DNA of 64,000 bases from Amycolatopsis umgeniensis (GCF_014205155.1 NZ_JACHMX010000001.1:8494001-8558000); one strand, 5' to 3'. Positions 32,664 to 41,579 are shown, counted from the stretch's first letter. Numbers and translations: made by a program. Notes: a model not told the origin generated them from the letters alone.

Positions 32664-33802
32664 GCGACCTGCTCGCCGACATCGAGACGCTCGTCCGCTG
32701 CGAATCCCCGTCGTCGGATCACGAAGCCGTGGCCCGCAGCGCCGAAGTGGTGGCCGGAATCGGCGTGAGGCTGCTCGGCGCGGAGCCGGAGCGGATCGTC
32801 GTCGACGGTGTCACCCACCTGCGCTGGCGATTCGGCGACGGACCGTCTCGCGTGCTGCTCCTCGGTCACCATGACACGGTGTGGCCCCACGGTTCGCTCG
32901 AGACGCACCCGTTCTCCGTGCGGGACGGCGTGTTGCGCGGTCCCGGCTGCTTCGACATGAAGGCCGGGGTCGTGATGGCGCTGCACGCCGCCGCGGTCGT
33001 CCCCGATCGAGACGGACTGTCCATTCTGGTCACCGGCGACGAGGAGATCGGCTCGCCGTCTTCCCGCGCGCTGATCGAGGAAACGGCGGCAGGCTGCGAC
33101 GCGGCGTTCGTGCTGGAGGCTTCGGCCGACGGCGGCGCGCTGAAATGCCGACGCAAAGGCGTTTCCCACTACCGCGTCGAGGTGCTCGGCCGGGCCGCGC
33201 ACGCCGGGCTCGAACCGGAGAAGGGGATCAACGCGGGGATCGAGATCGCGCACCAGATCCTTGCGATCGCCGCGATCGCCGATCCGGCGGCCGGGACCAG
33301 CGTGACCCCCACCGTCGTCTCGGCGGGAACGACGGTCAACACCGTTCCCGCGGCCGCGAGCGTGGCCGTCGACGTCCGCGTGTGGAACGAGGCCGAGCAA
33401 CTCCGCGTCGACAAGGCCATGCGGGGCCTCCGTCCGGTCCTGAAGGACGCGGAAGTCCGGGTGACGGGCGGGATCAACCGGCCGGCACTCGAAGAGGGTT
33501 CGTCGGCGGGATTGTTCGAGCTGGCGCGGGAATTGTCGGGTGGACTCGGCCTCGGCGAGCTCACTTCCGCGTCGGTCGGCGGTGCCTCGGACGGCAATTA
33601 CACCGCGGGGATGGGAGTTCCCACCTTGGACGGCCTCGGTGCCGTCGGTGGCGGGGCGCACGCGGATCACGAACACGTCCTCGTCGCGGAATTGTCCCCG
33701 CGCACCGCTTTGCTGGCCGCGCTGGTGGAAAATGTCCTCGCGAAGCGGGGTCCGTCCGGCGCGACGAATCCCGCGGGCGAATCTGGTACGGCACGACGGT
33801 GA
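32660..33802 (+). CDS. M20 metallopeptidase (N-acyl-L-amino-acid deacylase candidate)
   Basis: The 380-residue protein is an M20 zinc hydrolase of the carboxypeptidase G2/ArgE-like group. Metal and catalytic residues are visible: His70 and Asp72 (LGHHDTVW), Asp99 (GPGCFDMKAG), Glu128/Glu129 (TGDEEIGS), and a distal His in GAHADHEHV. A dimerisation domain lies at about 170-280 (HAGLEPEKGIN). It has no signal peptide. In the D-to-L amino acid conversion route described in Geobacillus kaustophilus, an M20 enzyme removes the succinyl group from the L-product made by the racemase. Adjacency to the GNAT and racemase genes makes that the best role here. ATG at 32660 overlaps the amidohydrolase stop. 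Confidence 0.85.
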   Translation: MSDLLADIETLVRCESPSSDHEAVARSAEVVAGIGVRLLGAEPERIVVDGVTHLRWRFGDGPSRVLLLGHHDTVWPHGSLETHPFSVRDGVLRGPGCFDMKAGVVMALHAAAVVPDRDGLSILVTGDEEIGSPSSRALIEETAAGCDAAFVLEASADGGALKCRRKGVSHYRVEVLGRAAHAGLEPEKGINAGIEIAHQILAIAAIADPAAGTSVTPTVVSAGTTVNTVPAAASVAVDVRVWNEAEQLRVDKAMRGLRPVLKDAEVRVTGGINRPALEEGSSAGLFELARELSGGLGLGELTSASVGGASDGNYTAGMGVPTLDGLGAVGGGAHADHEHVLVAELSPRTALLAALVENVLAKRGPSGATNPAGESGTARR

Positions 33803-33833
33803 CTCGGCGGCCGAGCCGGGAAAGGATTGTCCC

Positions 33834-34718
33834 GTGACGAATCTTGCGACGAATACGGAAAGCCTCGCGTCGGCGGAGGTGCGCGACGAAGCCGTCGCCG
33901 CCGCTCGTGCCGCGGCCGTGGCTTCGGGCGTCGAAATCCGCGAACTCACCGAAATCGCCGATCTGGCCGCGGTGGTCGGCCTGTTCGAGTCGATCTGGAA
34001 GTCCGCGCCCGGCGCCCGGCCGGTGAGCACGGAACTGCTCCGTGCGATGTCCTCGGCCGGGAACTACGTCGCGGGCGCTTTCGAGGGCGGCGAACTGCTG
34101 GGGGCCTGTTTCGGTTTCTTCGGGAATCCGGGAAAGGCCAGTCTGCACAGTCATATCGCCGGGGTGGCCGATGCCGGCGCGGGTCGGGGGATCGGTCAAG
34201 CCCTCAAACTGCACCAGCGCGGCTGGGCGCTGCTTCAGGACGTCTCGATGATCACCTGGACCTTCGACCCGCTGGTGCGGCGCAACGCCTATTTCAACCT
34301 GGGGAAACTCGGCGCGCACCCGATCGGGTACCTGCCCGACTTCTACGGTCCGATGGAGGACAGCATCAACGGCTCGGGCGACACCGACCGGCTGATGGTC
34401 GGCTGGGACCTGACGAGCCCGGACGTCCGCGCCGCGGCCTTCGGTGAACCCGTCCTGATCGACGCGGGAGCGCTCGACGCGGCGAAGGCCCTGTCGGTCG
34501 ACTCCGACGGCGGCCCGAGCATCGGATCCGCCGACACGCCGACAGTGCTCGTCGCGGTCCCCTCGGATATCGAACGGTTACGCCGCACCGATCCCGGTCG
34601 CGGCAACGCGTGGCGTGTCGCCCTGCGCGAAGTCCTCGGCGGACTGATGGCGGACAACGCCCGAGTCGCCGGTTTCGATCGTGCCGGCTGGTACGTGATC
34701 TCGAAGGAGCAGTCGTGA
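33834..34718 (+). CDS. GNAT acyltransferase (D-amino acid N-succinyltransferase candidate)
   Basis: The 294-residue protein carries a GNAT fold at about residues 35-190. It has the acetyl-CoA/acyl-CoA loop region VADAGAGRGIGQALK and the segment MITWTFDPLVRRNAYFNLGKLGA, which I know from GNAT proteins encoded next to N-acylamino-acid racemases. In that pathway it transfers succinyl from succinyl-CoA to D-amino acids. The last about 80 residues contain a further alpha/beta region (VPSDIERLRRTDPGRG). It has one TTA codon (34578-34580). GTG at 33834 is the start; its stop overlaps the racemase start (GTGA), and the two are surely cotranslated. Confidence 0.8.
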   Translation: MTNLATNTESLASAEVRDEAVAAARAAAVASGVEIRELTEIADLAAVVGLFESIWKSAPGARPVSTELLRAMSSAGNYVAGAFEGGELLGACFGFFGNPGKASLHSHIAGVADAGAGRGIGQALKLHQRGWALLQDVSMITWTFDPLVRRNAYFNLGKLGAHPIGYLPDFYGPMEDSINGSGDTDRLMVGWDLTSPDVRAAAFGEPVLIDAGALDAAKALSVDSDGGPSIGSADTPTVLVAVPSDIERLRRTDPGRGNAWRVALREVLGGLMADNARVAGFDRAGWYVISKEQS

Positions 34719-35821
34719 AACTCAGCGGTGTGGAACTGCGCCGGGTCCGGATGCCGCTCGTGGCCCCGTTCCGGACGTCGTTCGGAACGCAGGCCGAACG
34801 GGAACTCCTGCTCGTCCGCGCGGTGACCCCGGCGGGCGAGGGCTGGGGCGAATGCGTGGCGATGGAGGCGCCGCTCTACTCCTCGGAGTACAACGACGCC
34901 GCCGAACACGTACTGCGGAATCACCTGATCCCGGCCCTGCTGGCCGCGGGGGACTTGACCGCGTACAAGGTGACCCCGCTGCTGGCGAAGTTCAAGGGCC
35001 ACCGGATGGCGAAGGCCGCGCTGGAGATGGCGGTCCTCGACGCCGAACTCCGCGCGCACGACCGGTCCTTCGCGGCCGAGCTCGGGTCCACTCGCGACTC
35101 CGTGGCCTGCGGGGTCTCGGTCGGCATCATGGACTCGATCCCGCAGCTGCTCGACGTCGTCGGCGGCTACCTCGACGAGGGCTATGTCCGGATCAAGCTG
35201 AAGATCGAACCCGGTTGGGACGTCGAGCCCGTGCGCCAGGTGCGGGAGCGCTTCGGTGACGACGTGCTGCTGCAGGTCGACGCGAACACCGCGTACACCC
35301 TCGGCGACGCGCCGCTGCTCTCCCGGCTCGACCCGTTCGACCTCCTGCTGATCGAGCAGCCGCTCGAGGAGGAGGACGTGCTCGGCCACGCCGAACTGGC
35401 CAAACGCATCCGGACGCCGATCTGCCTCGACGAGTCGATCGTCTCCGCGAGGGCGGCGGCGGACGCGATCAAGCTCGGCGCCTGCCAGATCGTCAACATC
35501 AAACCGGGCCGCGTCGGCGGCTACCTCGAGGCCCGCCGGGTGCACGACGTCTGCGCGGCGCACGGGGTCGCGGTGTGGTGCGGTGGGATGATCGAGACCG
35601 GTCTCGGGCGGGCGGCCAACGTCGCGCTCGCCTCGCTGCCCGGCTTCACGCTGCCGGGTGACACCTCGGCATCCGGCCGGTTCTACCGCACGGACATCAC
35701 CGAACCGTTCGTGCTGGACGCCGGTCATCTGCCGGTGCCGACCGGGCCGGGCCTCGGCGTGACTCCGATTCCCGACCTGCTGGACGAGGTCACCACGGAG
35801 AAAGCGTGGATCGGTTCGTAG
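34715..35821 (+). CDS. N-acyl/N-succinylamino acid racemase (OSBS/NAAAR, enolase superfamily)
   Basis: The 368-residue protein is a MenC-type muconate-lactonising subgroup enolase. All active-site residues are in place: Lys161 and Lys163 (IKLKIEPG), metal ligands Asp189 (VDAN), Glu214 (LIEQPL) and Asp239 (LDES), and Lys263 (NIKPGR). It racemises N-acylamino acids and may also make o-succinylbenzoate. Length and numbering are the same as for the well-studied Amycolatopsis sp. T-1-60 enzyme, and from memory most residues agree. The gene context (GNAT, M20) favours N-succinylamino acid racemisation in a D-to-L conversion route. Menaquinone genes are absent nearby. GTG at 34715 follows AAGGAG. 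Confidence 0.93.
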   Translation: MKLSGVELRRVRMPLVAPFRTSFGTQAERELLLVRAVTPAGEGWGECVAMEAPLYSSEYNDAAEHVLRNHLIPALLAAGDLTAYKVTPLLAKFKGHRMAKAALEMAVLDAELRAHDRSFAAELGSTRDSVACGVSVGIMDSIPQLLDVVGGYLDEGYVRIKLKIEPGWDVEPVRQVRERFGDDVLLQVDANTAYTLGDAPLLSRLDPFDLLLIEQPLEEEDVLGHAELAKRIRTPICLDESIVSARAAADAIKLGACQIVNIKPGRVGGYLEARRVHDVCAAHGVAVWCGGMIETGLGRAANVALASLPGFTLPGDTSASGRFYRTDITEPFVLDAGHLPVPTGPGLGVTPIPDLLDEVTTEKAWIGS

Positions 35822-35856
35822 CGCGCTACGAATTCCGGGGTTAGATTTGGTCGAGA

Positions 35857-35872
35857 CGAACCAATCGGTTCG
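35857..35872. promoter_or_regulatory. inverted repeat upstream of pucR-like gene
   Basis: CGAACC (35857-35862) and GGTTCG (35867-35872) are perfect arms around AATC, 25 bp before the regulator start. The same half-site GTTCG/CGAAC recurs at 37601-37620 upstream of the MFS gene. This would suit autoregulation and control of the transporter by the PucR-family protein. Confidence 0.5.
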
Positions 35873-35897
35873 GCGAAACCGGGTTTAACTTCGGGGG

Positions 35898-37568
35898 GTG
35901 CTGACACCGGTGCCCAGCAAGCCGCACACGAGTTTGGGGCGCGTCCTCGAAGACCTCGGGGACGTGCTCCTGGAGCCGATCGCGGTCGGCCGGACCACCC
36001 GCAAGCAGCTCGGCGGGGTGGTCATCCACGATCCGCACGACGAATCCGAATTTCCCGCGTTCGCCGTCGTGCTCGGCGTCGGGGTGCGGGAGCAGGACGA
36101 GGTCGTCCGCCTTCTGCACGACGTGGGTGCGCGAGGCGCGGCGGCGCTCGTCGTCCGCTCTCCCGTCACCCCGACGCCGGAACTCAAACGCGCGGCGGAC
36201 TCGTCCGGGGTCGCCCTGCTCGGCCTCGCGCGTGGCGCGTCCTGGGCCCATCTCGCCGCCATGCTCCGGACCTTGCTCGCCGAGGGCGACGTCGGCGAGG
36301 TCTCCCCGCAGACGCTCGGCGGAATGCCGTCGGGTGATCTCTTCGCGCTGGCCAACGCGGTCGCCGCGCTGCTGGACGCGCCGGTGACCATCGAGGATCG
36401 CAGTAACCGGATCCTTGCGTTCTCCGGGCGCCAGGACGAAGCGGATCCCTCCCGGGTCGAGACCATCCTCGGCCGTCAGGTGCCGGAGCGGTTCGCCCGT
36501 GGGCTGGAACGGGACGGTGTCTTCGACAGGCTGTACCGCGACCACACACCTGTCTACGTCGACCCGCAGCGCTACGACGAAGTCGAGCTCGTCCTTCCCA
36601 GGGTGGCACTCGCCGTCCGGGCAGGCGACGAGATACTCGGCTCGATCTGGGCGGCGGTGCGGGAACCGCTCAGCGAGGAGCGGACCCAGGCGCTGATCGA
36701 CGCCGCCAAACTCGTCGCGTTGCACATGCTCCGATTGCGCGCGGGTGCCGACGTCGAGCGGCGGTTGCGCGCGGACCTGGTGAGCACGGCGCTCGAAGGC
36801 GGCACCGGGGCACCGGAGGCGATCGCCCGGCTCGGCCTGCTCGGCCAGCCGTCGATCGTGCTCGCCATGGGCCTGCTCGGCACGCCCGCGCTGGAGGACG
36901 ACCTCCGCCTGGTCGCGGAACGGCAGCGGGTCGCCGACGCGCTGGCCATGCACCTCAGCGCCGTCCAGCCGCGTTCGGCCGTCGCTCTCGTCGGCGACGT
37001 CGCCTACGGGATCGTCCCGATGCCCGGCAGCCACGACGACTGCCAGGAACGCTCGGTGCGGGTCGCGTCGACCTTCTTGGAGCGCACCGGACGCCGGGCG
37101 GCGGCCGCGATCGGCATCGGACCGCTCGCACTCGACGGCTCCGGCCTGCGTGCCTCCCGCGACGGTGCCGACAGGGCGCTGCGCGTCCTGCTCACCAATG
37201 CCCGCACGAAACGCGTCGCGACGTCCGACGACGTCCATGTCGACGCGCTCATGCTGGAACTCGCCGATCTCGCCGCGGCGAGGGGCGACGTCGCGACAGG
37301 ACCTGTCGCGCGGTTGCTCGCCTACGACGCCCAGCACCAGTCACAACTGGTGCACACCCTCCGGTGCTGGCTGGACGCCTTCGGTGACATCGGCGCCGCG
37401 TCCGCCGCGGCCTACGTCCACCCGAACACCTTCCGGTACCGCTTGCGGCGGCTCGCCGAAGTCGGCGAGATCGACCTCGACGACGCGGGGGAGCGGTTCG
37501 CCGCGATGCTGCAACTGCGGCTGCTGCCCCGCGACGCGCGGACCGGCCCGCCCGCCGCCGAAGACTGA
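35898..37568 (+). CDS. PucR-family transcriptional regulator
   Basis: The 556-residue regulator has an N-terminal PucR-like sensory region (about 10-140), a GAF-like middle part (FALANAVAALLDAPVTIEDRSNRILAFSG, in pieces AVAALLDAPVTIEDR and ILAFSG), a GGDEF-like CdaR domain, and a C-terminal PucR-type HTH (about 475-535). The HTH shows VHTLRCWLDAFGDIGAAS and HPNTFRYRLRRLAEVG. Family members activate purine, amino acid or proline catabolism. Its place between the D-amino-acid genes and the transporter/hydrolase genes makes it the probable regulator of the whole 20-kb block. The GTG at 35898 is preceded by a run of G residues; GTG at 35910 is an alternative. Confidence 0.88.
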   Translation: MLTPVPSKPHTSLGRVLEDLGDVLLEPIAVGRTTRKQLGGVVIHDPHDESEFPAFAVVLGVGVREQDEVVRLLHDVGARGAAALVVRSPVTPTPELKRAADSSGVALLGLARGASWAHLAAMLRTLLAEGDVGEVSPQTLGGMPSGDLFALANAVAALLDAPVTIEDRSNRILAFSGRQDEADPSRVETILGRQVPERFARGLERDGVFDRLYRDHTPVYVDPQRYDEVELVLPRVALAVRAGDEILGSIWAAVREPLSEERTQALIDAAKLVALHMLRLRAGADVERRLRADLVSTALEGGTGAPEAIARLGLLGQPSIVLAMGLLGTPALEDDLRLVAERQRVADALAMHLSAVQPRSAVALVGDVAYGIVPMPGSHDDCQERSVRVASTFLERTGRRAAAAIGIGPLALDGSGLRASRDGADRALRVLLTNARTKRVATSDDVHVDALMLELADLAAARGDVATGPVARLLAYDAQHQSQLVHTLRCWLDAFGDIGAASAAAYVHPNTFRYRLRRLAEVGEIDLDDAGERFAAMLQLRLLPRDARTGPPAAED

Positions 37569-37600
37569 CGTTGGTCTTCCGGCCCGAAACGGCGGCGGAT

Positions 37601-37620
37601 GTTCGTCTGATCGCACGAAC
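37601..37620. promoter_or_regulatory. inverted repeat upstream of the MFS gene
   Basis: GTTCGT (37601-37606) and ACGAAC (37615-37620) are perfect arms with an 8-bp spacer, about 88 bp upstream of the MFS start. They share the GTTCG half-site with the element at 35857-35872, so both may be sites for the same regulator. It lies 32 bp after the end of the regulator gene. Confidence 0.45.
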
Positions 37621-37707
37621 TCCGCTCGCCGAGTGCGTTTCAGAATGAGTGATCGGCGCCACGCTCGCGTCGTTCTCCTTCTCTCCCAACGTTTCCGCGG
37701 AGGCGCC

Positions 37708-38988
37708 ATGACGGCAGTGGTCAACGAGGACACCTGGACAGCGCGGCGGATCAACCGGACGGCGCTCATCACCATGGTGGTGATGGTCTTCGCCTGGGCG
37801 GTCGACTACATCGACCGGTTCTCCATCGGGATGGCGCTGCCGATGATCGGCGCCGAGTTCGACCTCAGCAAGACCCAGCAGGGCTGGCTCGTGACCGTGT
37901 TCGCGCTGGTCTATATGGTCTGCCAGATCCCGGCGGGTTTCCTCGCCGACCGGTACGGCTCGCGAGGGCCGATGCTGGTGACCCTGCTGGCCTGGTCGGC
38001 GTTCACCGCGATGACCGGGATGGCGGGCACCTTCGGCATGCTGCTGGTCGTCCGCGGCCTTTTCGGGGTGTGCCAAGGACTTTTCCCGGCGGCCTCGTTC
38101 AAGGCGATCGCGGAACGGACCACCCCGGGCAACCGCGCGACGGTGACCGGCGTGATGCTGTCGGCCGGCGGGATCGGCGCCGGGCTGGCGCCGCTGATCG
38201 TCGGCCCGCTGCTGATGGCCCTCGGCTGGCGGCACACGTTCTTCTGGATGGCGGGGATCGGCGCGATCATCGGCGTGATCGTCTGGACGATGCTGCCCAA
38301 GGCGCTGCCGAAGTCGCTGAGCAGTCTTCCGCGTACGGAGTCGGCGCCGCCCGAAGTCTCGCGCAAGCAGGTCCTGAAGTCCTTTGTGGTCTGGAAGTTC
38401 ACCCTGCTGTTCTGCGTCACCAACATGCTGAACTACGGGATGATCACCTGGGTTCCCAGCTACCTGCTGGAAACGCGGGGCCTGTCGCTGAGCCAGACCG
38501 GTGTCCTGGCCGCGATCCCGATGCTGGTCAGCATCGGCACCACCATCCTCGGCGGCTGGCTGTTCGACCGGTACTTCCACGACCACGGCCGCTGGTACCT
38601 CAGCTCGATCGCACTGGTCACCGTGGTGCTGCTGACACTGATGGTGAACGCGGACAGCACGGTGGAGTTCACCGTCTACGAGACGCTGGCCCTCGCGGTG
38701 TTCGGCATGGCGACGATGGCCGTCTTCGGTCTCCCGCTGCGCGTGCTGCCCACGGCGGTCACCGGGATCGGCATGGGCGTGATGAACTTCGGCGGTCAGG
38801 TGGCGGGCGCGGTCGCCCCGGTGGCGATGGGCTGGCTCGCCGACACGTTCTCTTACACCGCCGCGTTCGGGTTTCTCATCGGCACCACCTTCCTCACCGC
38901 CGTGATGGCGTTCTGGGTTCCGCAGAACCCCGCGCAGTTCACCTTCTCCCCGGCGAGTACCGGCGCGGGGTCCCGTGGGGCTCCGTGA
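37708..38988 (+). CDS. MFS transporter (ACS/sugar-phosphate permease-like)
   Basis: The 426-residue protein has 12 predicted TM segments. It contains the anion:cation symporter hallmark DYIDRFSIGMALPMI in TM1 and AGFLADRYGSRGPM after TM2 (motif A). A central loop lies at about 200-230. ACS members import organic anions such as hexuronates, tartrate, N-acylamino acids or short peptides. In this block an acylated amino acid or dipeptide substrate is plausible (inference). The start is the ATG at 37708 because GGAGG precedes it by 5 nt; the frame is open far upstream, antisense to nothing and overlapping the regulator gene, but without a ribosome site. It is separated by 170 bp with tandem repeats from the next gene. 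Confidence 0.85.
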   Translation: MTAVVNEDTWTARRINRTALITMVVMVFAWAVDYIDRFSIGMALPMIGAEFDLSKTQQGWLVTVFALVYMVCQIPAGFLADRYGSRGPMLVTLLAWSAFTAMTGMAGTFGMLLVVRGLFGVCQGLFPAASFKAIAERTTPGNRATVTGVMLSAGGIGAGLAPLIVGPLLMALGWRHTFFWMAGIGAIIGVIVWTMLPKALPKSLSSLPRTESAPPEVSRKQVLKSFVVWKFTLLFCVTNMLNYGMITWVPSYLLETRGLSLSQTGVLAAIPMLVSIGTTILGGWLFDRYFHDHGRWYLSSIALVTVVLLTLMVNADSTVEFTVYETLALAVFGMATMAVFGLPLRVLPTAVTGIGMGVMNFGGQVAGAVAPVAMGWLADTFSYTAAFGFLIGTTFLTAVMAFWVPQNPAQFTFSPASTGAGSRGAP

Positions 38989-39030
38989 GAGCCGACCGTC
39001 TCCCGGATACCCGCCACCGGGCCGGTTCCA

Positions 39031-39090
39031 TCTGATCACGCGAGTTCGCCTTCCAATCACGCGAGTTCGCCGTCTGATCACGCGAATCAC
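39031..39090. repeat. three 21-bp tandem repeats
   Basis: Three units with 21-bp period start at 39031, 39052 and 39073. Each contains ATCACGCGA; the first two continue GTTCGCC, and the third diverges after AATCAC. They fill the gap between the MFS and class A-like gene. Two helical turns per unit would allow a regulator to bind along one face, or the units may be a mobile intergenic repeat. Confidence 0.75.
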
Positions 39091-39158
39091 GTCTTCGGCC
39101 CGTGGCCCGCCCACGGTCACGGCACCTTCCCCAGTTGTCCTCAGTAGACAGGAGCCTC

Positions 39159-40070
39159 ATGTCCACCGCGTCCGAAGTCATCGCGACGATCAACGCCCGC
39201 GCGAAAGAGGTAGGGGTCCGGGTCCGGCTGCACGCCGCCGAAATCGACGGCACCCGGCGGATCGGCGTCGATGAACACGCTCCCGTCGTCACGGCGTCGG
39301 TCTTCAAGGTCCCGATCGCGCTGGAGCTGGCGAGGCAGGCCGCCGACGGCGGGCTCGACCTCGGCGAGCGGATCAGCGTCCCGCCGGGTCATCCCACGCC
39401 GAGCCCGTACGGACTGGCCACCTTCCGGCACGAGATCACGATGTCCTGGTACGACCTCGCGATCTTGATGATCGGGATCAGCGACAACGTCGCCACCGAC
39501 CTGATCGTCGCCAAGGTCGGTAAGGAAGCCACAGAAGAAACGTTGCGCCGCCTCGGTTTCGAGCACACCACGGTCCCGCAGGACTGCGCGGAGGTGCTCG
39601 GCGGCATCGGGGAAGACCTCGGGATCTCCTACGAGGACGACGAGAAAGCGCTGTCCGATCTGTCGATCGAGCAGATCCGGGCGTTGCGCGCACTGCAACC
39701 GGAGCACACCTGCGCGACCACCGCCGAAGAGATCACCCGGCTGCTGGGGCTGATCTGGCGTGACGAGGCCGCCCCGCCCGCCGCGTGCGCGGACGTCCGG
39801 CGCTGGCTCGAGCTCCAGGTGTGGCCGCACCGGCTGCGGTCCGGGTTCCCGGACGACGGGATCCGCGTCAGCGGCAAGACCGGGACGCTGCCGTCGGTGC
39901 GCAACGAGGTCGGCGTGGTCGAGTACCCGGATGGGGGCCGTTACGCGGTAGGGATTTTCACCGACGCCGTCGACGGCCGGTCGCGGGTGCCGGAGCGGGA
40001 CGCGTTCATCGGCTTCGCCGCGGCACAGGCCGTCGAATGGCTCAGGCTTCCCGAGGCCGGGGGCGAATGA
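39159..40070 (+). CDS. class A beta-lactamase-like serine hydrolase, cytoplasmic
   Basis: The 303-residue protein has the penicillin-recognising fold: Ser47-x-x-Lys50 (ASVFKVP), Ser108-Asp109-Asn110 (GISDNVATD) and Lys240-Thr-Gly (SGKTGT). There is no signal peptide, so it is not a conventional secreted beta-lactamase. I also cannot find the omega-loop E-x-x-L-N motif with the deacylating glutamate; the corresponding region is acidic but different (GEDLGISYEDDEK). Such proteins may act as D-amidases, D-aminopeptidases or esterases. The ATG at 39159 follows GGAG. It has a paralogue at 41576, and both lie in the block with peptide importer and D-amino acid genes, which suggests a role in D-peptide hydrolysis. 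Confidence 0.82.
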   Translation: MSTASEVIATINARAKEVGVRVRLHAAEIDGTRRIGVDEHAPVVTASVFKVPIALELARQAADGGLDLGERISVPPGHPTPSPYGLATFRHEITMSWYDLAILMIGISDNVATDLIVAKVGKEATEETLRRLGFEHTTVPQDCAEVLGGIGEDLGISYEDDEKALSDLSIEQIRALRALQPEHTCATTAEEITRLLGLIWRDEAAPPAACADVRRWLELQVWPHRLRSGFPDDGIRVSGKTGTLPSVRNEVGVVEYPDGGRYAVGIFTDAVDGRSRVPERDAFIGFAAAQAVEWLRLPEAGGE

Positions 40071-40190
40071 TTCGTCCGCCCGGATGAATTTTCCCGTCGC
40101 TCTCGTAGTTCCGCACGAACCGGTGACGCCCGTCACCGTCCTAGCATTTCCGGAAACGCCGGTCCACCCTTTCCACGGACGAGGATGCCC

Positions 40191-41579
40191 ATGTCGAAAC
40201 TTTCCGAAATCGATGCCTGGCTCGAGCAGAACCTTCCCGCCCTGCTGGCCGAACACCAGGTTCCCGGCGCGGCCGTCGCGGTCTTCGCGAACGGCGAGGT
40301 GATCGACCACGCGGCCGGCGTGCTGAACAAGGGCACCGGCGTGGAGTCCACTGTGGATTCCGTTTTCCAGATCGGCTCGATCACCAAGGTGTGGACGACC
40401 ACCCTGGCGATGCAGCTCGTCGACGAAGGACGGCTGGACCTCGACAAGCCCGTCCGTGACTACCTCCCCGAGTTCGCCATCTCCGACGAAGACGCCGCGA
40501 AGCGGGTCACCGTGCGGCAGCTGACGTGCCACACCTCCGGCTTCGAGGGCGACATCTTCACCGACACCGGCCAGGGCGACGACTGTGTCGCGAAGCTCGT
40601 GGCGACGCTGTCCGACGTGCCCCAGCTCTTCGGCCCGGGGGAGATGTTCTCCTACAACAACGCCGGTTACTGCGTGCTCGGCAGGATCGTCGAGGTCCTG
40701 CGCGGCAAGTCCTACGACGACTGCCTGCGCGACCACCTGTTCGCCCCGCTCGGGCTGACCCACGCCGCCACCGGACCGTATGACGCGATCCGGTTCCGTG
40801 CCGCGATCGGCCACGTCCAGCCCACGCCGGACGACGAGCCGGTGGCCGCGCCCGTCTGGGCGCTGACCCGGTCGAACGTCCCGGCCGGTTCCCATCTCGC
40901 GATGCGCCCGCGCGACCTGCTGACCTTCGTGCGCATGCACCTCAACGAAGGCCGCGCCGACGACGGCACGCAGGTCCTCGAGCCGGAGACCGCCCGCGCC
41001 ATGTGGGAACGCCAGGTCGAACTGCCCTACCTCGGCCTGATGGGCGGGGCGTGGGGGCTCGGCTGGATGATCTTCGACTGGGACGGCGGCCCGGTGATCG
41101 GCCACGACGGCGGAACCATCGGCCAGTCGGCGTTCCTGCGGGTGGTGCCGGGCAGCAACGTCGCGGTGGCGCTGCTGACCAACGGCGGCAAGCCGATGCA
41201 CCTCTACCTGGACATCTTCCGGAAGGTCCTGGGCGATCTCGCGGGCGTCGAGGTCCCGGCGCTGCCCGAACCCAACGCCGCCGAGGCCCCGGCCGACCCG
41301 TCGCGGTTCGTGGGCGAGTACTCCTCGCAGGTGGCGGACATCGTCGTCAGCCAGGACGAGGACGGCGACCTGTGGCTGGAGCGCACACCGAAGGGGATCT
41401 TCGCCGACCTCGGAACGGGGCCGGAGAAGGCCAGGCTGCTCGGATACAAGGGCGACACCCTGGTCGTCGAACACGACGGACTCGGCCTGCACATGCCGCA
41501 CGCCTTCGTCGGTGACGACGGCGACGGCCGGGCGCTGTTCGTCCACACCGGACGGGCCGACCGGCGGGTGAGTCAGTGA
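40191..41579 (+). CDS. class C beta-lactamase-like serine hydrolase (D-aminopeptidase/esterase type), cytoplasmic
   Basis: The 462-residue protein has the class C fold with Ser63-x-x-Lys66 (GSITKVW), Tyr155-x-Asn157 (FSYNNAGY) and His305 in GHDGGT where class C enzymes have K-T-G. His-x-Gly in that box is usual in DD-peptidase/D-aminopeptidase-like and esterase members. A small C-terminal beta domain follows (about 370-462, from FVGEYSSQVADIV), similar to the lipocalin-like domain of D-aminopeptidases such as DAP. No signal peptide. ATG 40191 is preferred to 40185 because GAGG lies at 40181-40184. It is paralogous to the C-terminal half of the fusion at 47949. It overlaps the next gene by 4 nt. 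Confidence 0.85.
   Translation: MSKLSEIDAWLEQNLPALLAEHQVPGAAVAVFANGEVIDHAAGVLNKGTGVESTVDSVFQIGSITKVWTTTLAMQLVDEGRLDLDKPVRDYLPEFAISDEDAAKRVTVRQLTCHTSGFEGDIFTDTGQGDDCVAKLVATLSDVPQLFGPGEMFSYNNAGYCVLGRIVEVLRGKSYDDCLRDHLFAPLGLTHAATGPYDAIRFRAAIGHVQPTPDDEPVAAPVWALTRSNVPAGSHLAMRPRDLLTFVRMHLNEGRADDGTQVLEPETARAMWERQVELPYLGLMGGAWGLGWMIFDWDGGPVIGHDGGTIGQSAFLRVVPGSNVAVALLTNGGKPMHLYLDIFRKVLGDLAGVEVPALPEPNAAEAPADPSRFVGEYSSQVADIVVSQDEDGDLWLERTPKGIFADLGTGPEKARLLGYKGDTLVVEHDGLGLHMPHAFVGDDGDGRALFVHTGRADRRVSQ

Noticed and set aside
34715..35821. menaquinone biosynthesis menC
   Set aside because: The fold and active site fit OSBS, but no other menaquinone gene is near, and the GNAT and M20 neighbours fit N-succinylamino acid racemisation better.
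39141..41546. 801-codon minus-strand open frame over the hydrolase genes
   Set aside because: It is antisense to two genes with intact SxxK and other catalytic motifs; composition (many His, Arg, Gln, Asp, Gly) marks it as a shadow.
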